DNA from: Porodaedalea pini
Taxonomy: Eukaryota; Basidiomycota; Agaricomycetes; Hymenochaetales; Hymenochaetaceae
Assembly: GCA_002794775.1 (NCBI GenBank)
Contig: NBAY01000107.1
Location: 30,415-94,414, forward strand
Direction: 5' to 3'
DNA length: 64,000 nucleotides
The notes beneath the pieces are model-generated. The model was not told where the DNA came from and did no database searches. It saw nothing but the letters and a program-made list of their open reading frames with translations. A program made the translations under genes and the position numbers. Shown here piece after piece: positions 59,338-64,000 of this stretch (its first letter is position 1; each line of letters opens with the position of its first letter).

Positions 59338-60383
59338 TGTTTTAATGTTTGGTCCTAAACGAGGCTGCAGTTGCTCTGAGTCTGTCAAGCAGATGACATC
59401 ACGTAATCGTATCACGTTCCAGTTGCTTACGCGACTGGATTACTTTACTCACGAGTAACTTCAGCATTCGCAAGCTCTGATTCAAACCTGGAGCGAACCT
59501 GGCTTGCTGAGACTCGTGTCTCCCTGAATGGACCACCACCTTCTCTGAGCGTCATCTTGACTCGCAATCTCATAGTCCCGTGTCTGGAATAGTGGATGCG
59601 TCGAGAATTCCATCACATGTACACTAGACAACACCGACTGGTACTTAGCACAGATTTTTACGTGGAAGCATCAAGGACACACGCGATTTATTTCTCTGCC
59701 TTCATTTCAAATTTGCCATGCTTCATAGTCTGTGTTCTTCTGGATGCACATCAGCAGGCTGCCGTCTCGTCAAGGCACTGAATGGCATCCAACTTCTTCA
59801 AACATGCCCAAGGACAGTTATTCGTTGTTTTCGGGAGAAGTTACCAATTGCGCCGAGCAACAATAAGTCCTTTGTGTTTCATTTATTGATCGTTCTCATT
59901 CCATTCTAGCCAATACCAATCTGCGTAAATGCATTGGCGAGCTAGTATATGATATCCGAGTACAGCAATCACAGATACAAGTCCGTATAGTCCTCGATTA
60001 CAGAGTAGTGCTTGACGGTATATGGCAGTGATACTGATGTTTATGTCCCAAAACAAAGCTGCCAGTTTCGTGCAGGTCAGAAACTGTGTCTTCCAGAGTT
60101 TCAGATCCCCGTGAACGTACAGACTGACAAAGCAGAAGTATCGCTCCGCTGCTTCAGAAGCTCCGTCAAAACCCTCCAGTTTGGTTTAGTCTTTATGGAG
60201 ACACAGCCCGTTGTCTCATCTACTCTATTCTCTACTCTGTGGCGACATTCTCGGTGTCGTGCGGAGGTCTGCAGGCGCCTTTTCAATATCATGTTTCGTC
60301 TAATATGGAGACATTTCAGACTACCGTCGGACATTCCTGGAAACCGGACTCCGTAGGCTTCGGCATAGTCTTGCTGAAATTCA
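59338..60383. other. intergenic region
   Basis: No supported gene; contains the upstream region of the divergent DPBB gene at 60464. Confidence 0.45.
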
Positions 60384-60391
60384 CTATAAAG
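60384..60391 (+). promoter_or_regulatory. TATA box of the fourth DPBB gene
   Basis: CTATAAAG lies 80 bp upstream of the ATG at 60464. Confidence 0.5.
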
Positions 60392-60463
60392 AGTCTGTAG
60401 AGACTGCATTCAAGGCAAGCCACTCGCTCAGTCACTCTCTTCTCAACAAAACCGATCTTTACC

Positions 60464-61129
60464 ATGCGCTTCTGGACGCTTCTCAGTGCATTCCTCATTG
60501 ACGCCCTTGGACAGTCGGCCATCGCTGACAACCAAGTTGTGCTCGATGGAAATGGTCTTGAGGTAAATGTTACAACGGACTCCATGATGCTCGGAAAGAC
60601 GTACGACAACGCCCGGTTGACTTACTACGATATTACTGTCGGGACGTAAGTGCATAACCAATACTGCTGATCACTTGCTAAGCCAATGCTTACTGACGCT
60701 ACCATTAGCACGGCCTGCGGGAAGAATTACAAGAGTTCCGACTATGTATGTTGCTCTCTGGATTGAAAGGAGGACCAATACTGATTGTGTTCTGACTTGC
60801 AGGTTGTCGCCCTAAACGGAGCTGTATGTGATCATCTCATGGCAAATACAATTCCTCTAACATTTCTTTCCAGCAATTTGGTAGTGGTTACCCAGGCCCG
60901 AACTGCTTCAAGAAGATTCACCTCTCCGTAAACGGCAAGACTGCGACTGCGCAGATCGCCGATAAGGTATGCGCATGAGCTCATGTTCTCCAGTGATAAT
61001 GTCGTCTAAGAAGAGTGATCTCAGTGCCCCGGTTGCCCGTACGGAGGCCTTGACCTCACTGAGGGCCTCTTCGAACACTTCGCACCTCTCGACAAAGGCG
61101 TCCTCAAAGGCTCCTGGCACTTCCTTTGA
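60464..61129 (+). CDS. short secreted DPBB (expansin/RlpA-like) protein
   Basis: Exons 60464-60645, 60709-60745, 60803-60823, 60874-60966 and 61025-61129 give 145 residues. A signal peptide (MRFWTLLSAFLIDALGQSAIA) precedes a spacer and the core: ARLTYYDITVGTTACGKN, VVALNGAQFGSGYPGPNC, CPGCPYGGLDLTEGLFEHF, ending GSWHFL. There is no Ser-rich tail. Sequence and exon sizes (37, 21, 93, 105 nt for exons 2-5) equal those of the minus-strand copy at 31.8-32.5 kb, from which it is now separated by the 23.5-kb nested insertion and other sequence. Likely a small cell-wall-associated or secreted protein. Confidence 0.87.
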
Positions 61130-62471
61130 ACATGTTTGTCAATGACTCAAGATGGCTGTTTGGCAGAAATGGTAGCGCTTGATTTGAGGCAACGAGGCTA
61201 CTTGAACCGAGATTGTGCACACATGTATCTTAACCTAATAACCACCCACTTCACGGGCTTTGGCATCATCTCCTCTGTACATCCTAACGCTATGCTGCAT
61301 TTCATTACTAAATTGCTTCGACAATGAAACGAGATGAAACTTGGAATCATCATTTGATTGGGTGGCATTTCATTCTGCCTAGGGAATGGAAGTCATGGCA
61401 GTGAAAAGAGCAGTTGACTATTCAAATGCCCCGAAGAGCACTATGCTGTTTAGAGAATTTACGGTGATCAAAGGCGCGGACTGCTTGACAAAGACAACCT
61501 ATGATCCGCTTTCTTCAACTGAACGGTTTGGAGATGGAGGTATCTGCCCGTCAAGTTGAGACTGCTCAAGCCAGTTGCGAGCAAAGCAGTTGTTCCCTTT
61601 GAAGACAGGATCCCAATTACACCAGCCCAGAACTCAGAACTATGACGATGAGAGCATATAATGTTTACTGCAGGTCGAAGGCATACTGGATCCACGATTT
61701 AGATCTACACAGTATACACCACTAAGCCGACAAAAGCGGAACATCTCTCTACAAAGTCATGCAAAGCGCAGATCCGCTCATCATTAGCCAAACCACATGA
61801 TGTTTCTTTCTTCTGTGCGATGCGTTTCGACCCTTGCTAAGCAGCCCCCCTTGTCGGTTTCGAGAGGTTAGAGATTTGCCCTCCACAACTCGTCTTCTTC
61901 CCACTATGGGGATCTTGCCGCCTCCACTTAGAAGGGCACTTATATTCGATGGCACTATATGGGCCGGAAGTAGGAAATAATTTGTTGAGAGGTGCAAAGT
62001 ACTCGAAGAGGTCCGTATATCAGTCAAATCTATCAAGTCTACCATATGGGCAGTTCGGACACTGTTATCGATACGTTGGGAAACTTGAAGACGGACACAG
62101 AAATCAATCTCAGTACCGAAGTCTCGATCTATGCAGCAGAAGTCTTGTTCGCAGCGAGGTGGTGATGTGGGTCTTCCGAAAGCCGTTTGTACCAGGATAG
62201 CTGTCGGAGAGCTGCTGAAACTAGGGGTTTGGGGGATACTGACCGCATCAAAATCCACCCCGATATATATCTTGATTGAGAGACAATCTTCAAAGGAAAT
62301 TGAAATGAACATTGCGGCCAGTAGCAGACGAATACTAATAGTCATCTGAGCAATCGGGTCAAGAACATGGAAAATAGAGTCTGTGCATTGTTCGATCAAC
62401 CGAACCATAAAGCAATAGAAATAAGATAACATACATCTAAAATCTAATGCCGTCAGCGAGAACACTTTAGG
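61130..62471. other. intergenic region
   Basis: A 238-codon minus-strand ORF (61749-62465) exists but shows no domain, bias or splice context that supports it. Confidence 0.4.
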
Positions 62472-64000
62472 TCATAATACCGTTTCCTTCTCGTTCCCAA
62501 TCTTCACTTCCATCTCCGCAATGATAGTCTCAGTCTTCTCAGGCTCGACCTTTATACCAACCTTCTCCAGATCGTGTCTTACCATCAGCGCGTTCTCCCT
62601 CGGAACCTCATGTACTGAACCGCCCTTCTCGTCTCCCATAGCCCTTTGTATCGGTGGAGCCGGCTTTTTCGGTTGCAACGGACGGAAGTATGGCTGTGCT
62701 AGCCAGCGAGGTAGGATACGCAAACCCGACGTCTCATCGAGTGTTACAAGTTCCCTCAACTGCACCTCCCCACTCCGCACGCTCTCTATCTCAGGTGCTA
62801 CACGAGTCTCCACCTCCCGGACAATCACCTCGTACTCATCAAGCAGAGTGTTTTTATCCTTCCTCGTGCTGATGCATCCCAACTGTGCACGCAGATCTGT
62901 GAAGGCGCCAAGTGCGGGCCGGAGTAGCTTAAAGAGGTGGCCCTTGATCGCACTTGTGTGTGTCGGCGTGCGCAGTGCGCGCACGATACTGAGATACTCG
63001 AGCGCGAGCACCGTGACAGGAAAGGTATGCACCAGTGTCATCAGGAAGTGTGAAGAAGGCACATGGAGGGTGCGAATGCATGATCGATAACGGGTCGGAC
63101 GTAGATGAAGATTCGAGAGCGGTGGCGTCGAGCAGGATAGTTTGGATTATAAAGGTTGCCTTCAGCAGTCATGACGGCGTCGGCGCCAGTCGCGTCAAGA
63201 CAGCGTTTGGATATCGCCATGGAAGAGAATGTTGCCGTTCGCAAAAACAGGAACGGAAACCGCCTCCTTGACAGCGCGGATTTTGTCCCAGTCTGCTAAG
63301 TCCTACGCCATATTTAGTTTCCAGAATGAAGAAAAGAGATGTTTGGAACGTACAGTGTTATGAACCCCTTTGTTCTCGCGTCCGCCCGTGACACGTCAAG
63401 ATCTGTGCACCTGCGCGCTCCATCATTTTCGCATACTCTACGGTTTTTTCGACTGTTGGGAAGACGCGAAATTTCGCAGTCACAGGGATCGACAAGTTTT
63501 CATGCAAAATATTAACTAACGAAATGTCAATAAAATGCACAACATCGTAAAAGATAGCTTTGCATACTAAGACGAGAAACCAGATCCCAGTCGTCCTGCA
63601 GGTAGCATCCATAACGCCCTCTCCTGGCAATATCCTGGGGGCAGCCAAAATTGATGTCTACGGCATCGCAATGCGATTCAACGAGCTTCGCAGCCTTCAG
63701 GAGCTGGTCTGGGTCATTTGCGGCAAATTGAACGATGAGCGGCCGATCGTGTGCGCCGCCTTCTTCGCCGTGAATCAAGTTGAACGCTTGCTCCTTGTAG
63801 CTCTTATGCTTATCCTCAGAGAACATCTAACACCATTCTTAGACTTCGTAATGCACTGAAGGAAAGAGGCCGTACCCGAGCGTTGATCATCGGCGTGTAT
63901 ATCAGCTATACAGTCTTTCAGACATTCATCGGCTTCATCGTATACACTTCGATCAAATCACCAACCTGAGCCCCATATCGACGGGACAGTATCCTCCAAG
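62472..64000 (-). CDS. tRNA-dihydrouridine synthase, Dus1 type (5' end outside window; frameshifted)
   Basis: Exons from the right edge: 64000-63966 ([11 protein letters not shown]), 63905-63876 (YTPMINAR), 63826-63568, 63515-about 63362, and 63302-62472. Landmarks: [30 protein letters not shown] with the catalytic Cys, [29 protein letters not shown] (FMN-binding), [23 protein letters not shown] and [20 protein letters not shown]. Dus enzymes reduce uridine to dihydrouridine in tRNA D-loops using FMN and NADPH. Two apparent one-base insertions break the frame, near 63363 ([12 protein letters not shown]) and near 63214 (FHGDI|KRCLD), and the C-terminal part ([16 protein letters not shown] onward) returns to the first frame. 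Recent pseudogene or assembly errors. Confidence 0.8.

Noticed and set aside
61749..62465. 238-codon minus-strand ORF between the DPBB and Dus genes
   Set aside because: No recognisable domain, odd composition, no promoter or splice context; open by chance is more likely.

Overview
The window is fungal nuclear DNA. Almost every gene is interrupted by 45-70 bp GT-AG introns. It carries mobile-element families typical of mushroom-forming Basidiomycota (Agaricomycetes): a Plavaka transposase, a KDZ transposase with CxC cysteine cluster, a chromodomain Ty3/gypsy element, and a DUF6698-type protein. No rRNA, tRNA or CRISPR was recognised. All gene models were joined by hand from splice signals; frame and length arithmetic closes for most of them.

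Layout. 0-3 kb: 3' end of a UbiA-like prenyltransferase gene, then broken fragments of a Prp17-like WD40 gene and a Gin4/Hsl1-like kinase. 3.7-8.6 kb: an Spt5-like NGN/KOW gene with an in-frame TGA, a small zinc-finger-like protein and an Hsp20-like protein. 8.7-16.6 kb: a decayed Plavaka transposase, a divergently placed DUF6698-type gene, an unknown ORF and an LTR-like tract. 18.1-27.7 kb: secreted class-3 lipase, two secreted double-psi beta-barrel (DPBB) proteins with Ser/Thr/Pro-rich tails, a membrane-anchored unknown, and a tandem pair of tiny MAR-x-W-N proteins. 28.1-32.5 kb (minus): the Sec24-family COPII gene (Sfb3/Lst1 type) and a third DPBB gene. 33.7-57.3 kb: a nested mobile region. 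58.4-64 kb: an ASC-1/TRIP4-type zinc-finger gene, a fourth DPBB gene and a frameshifted tRNA-dihydrouridine synthase that runs off the right edge.

The most interesting part is the nested region. A TA-flanked Tc1/mariner-like non-autonomous element (33715-57257, about 743 bp without the insertion) was split by a 22.8-kb KDZ transposon (33920-56711). The KDZ element has a perfect 8-bp target duplication, roughly 1-kb inverted repeats and subterminal arrays of TGGGA-N2-TCCCA palindromes. It carries its transposase, an 860-residue coiled-coil/basic protein, a second Spt5-like NGN/KOW gene and an Argonaute PIWI fragment. A 6.2-kb chromovirus with 423-bp LTRs later inserted into it.

Across four loci (Spt5-like copy 1, Plavaka, chromovirus, KDZ) eight premature stops are all TGA where CGA (Arg) is expected, and the two LTRs differ only by transitions, 11 of 12 at CpG. 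This points to CpG-targeted decay, most simply methylation followed by deamination. One-base frameshifts in three other genes may be pseudogenisation or assembly error.
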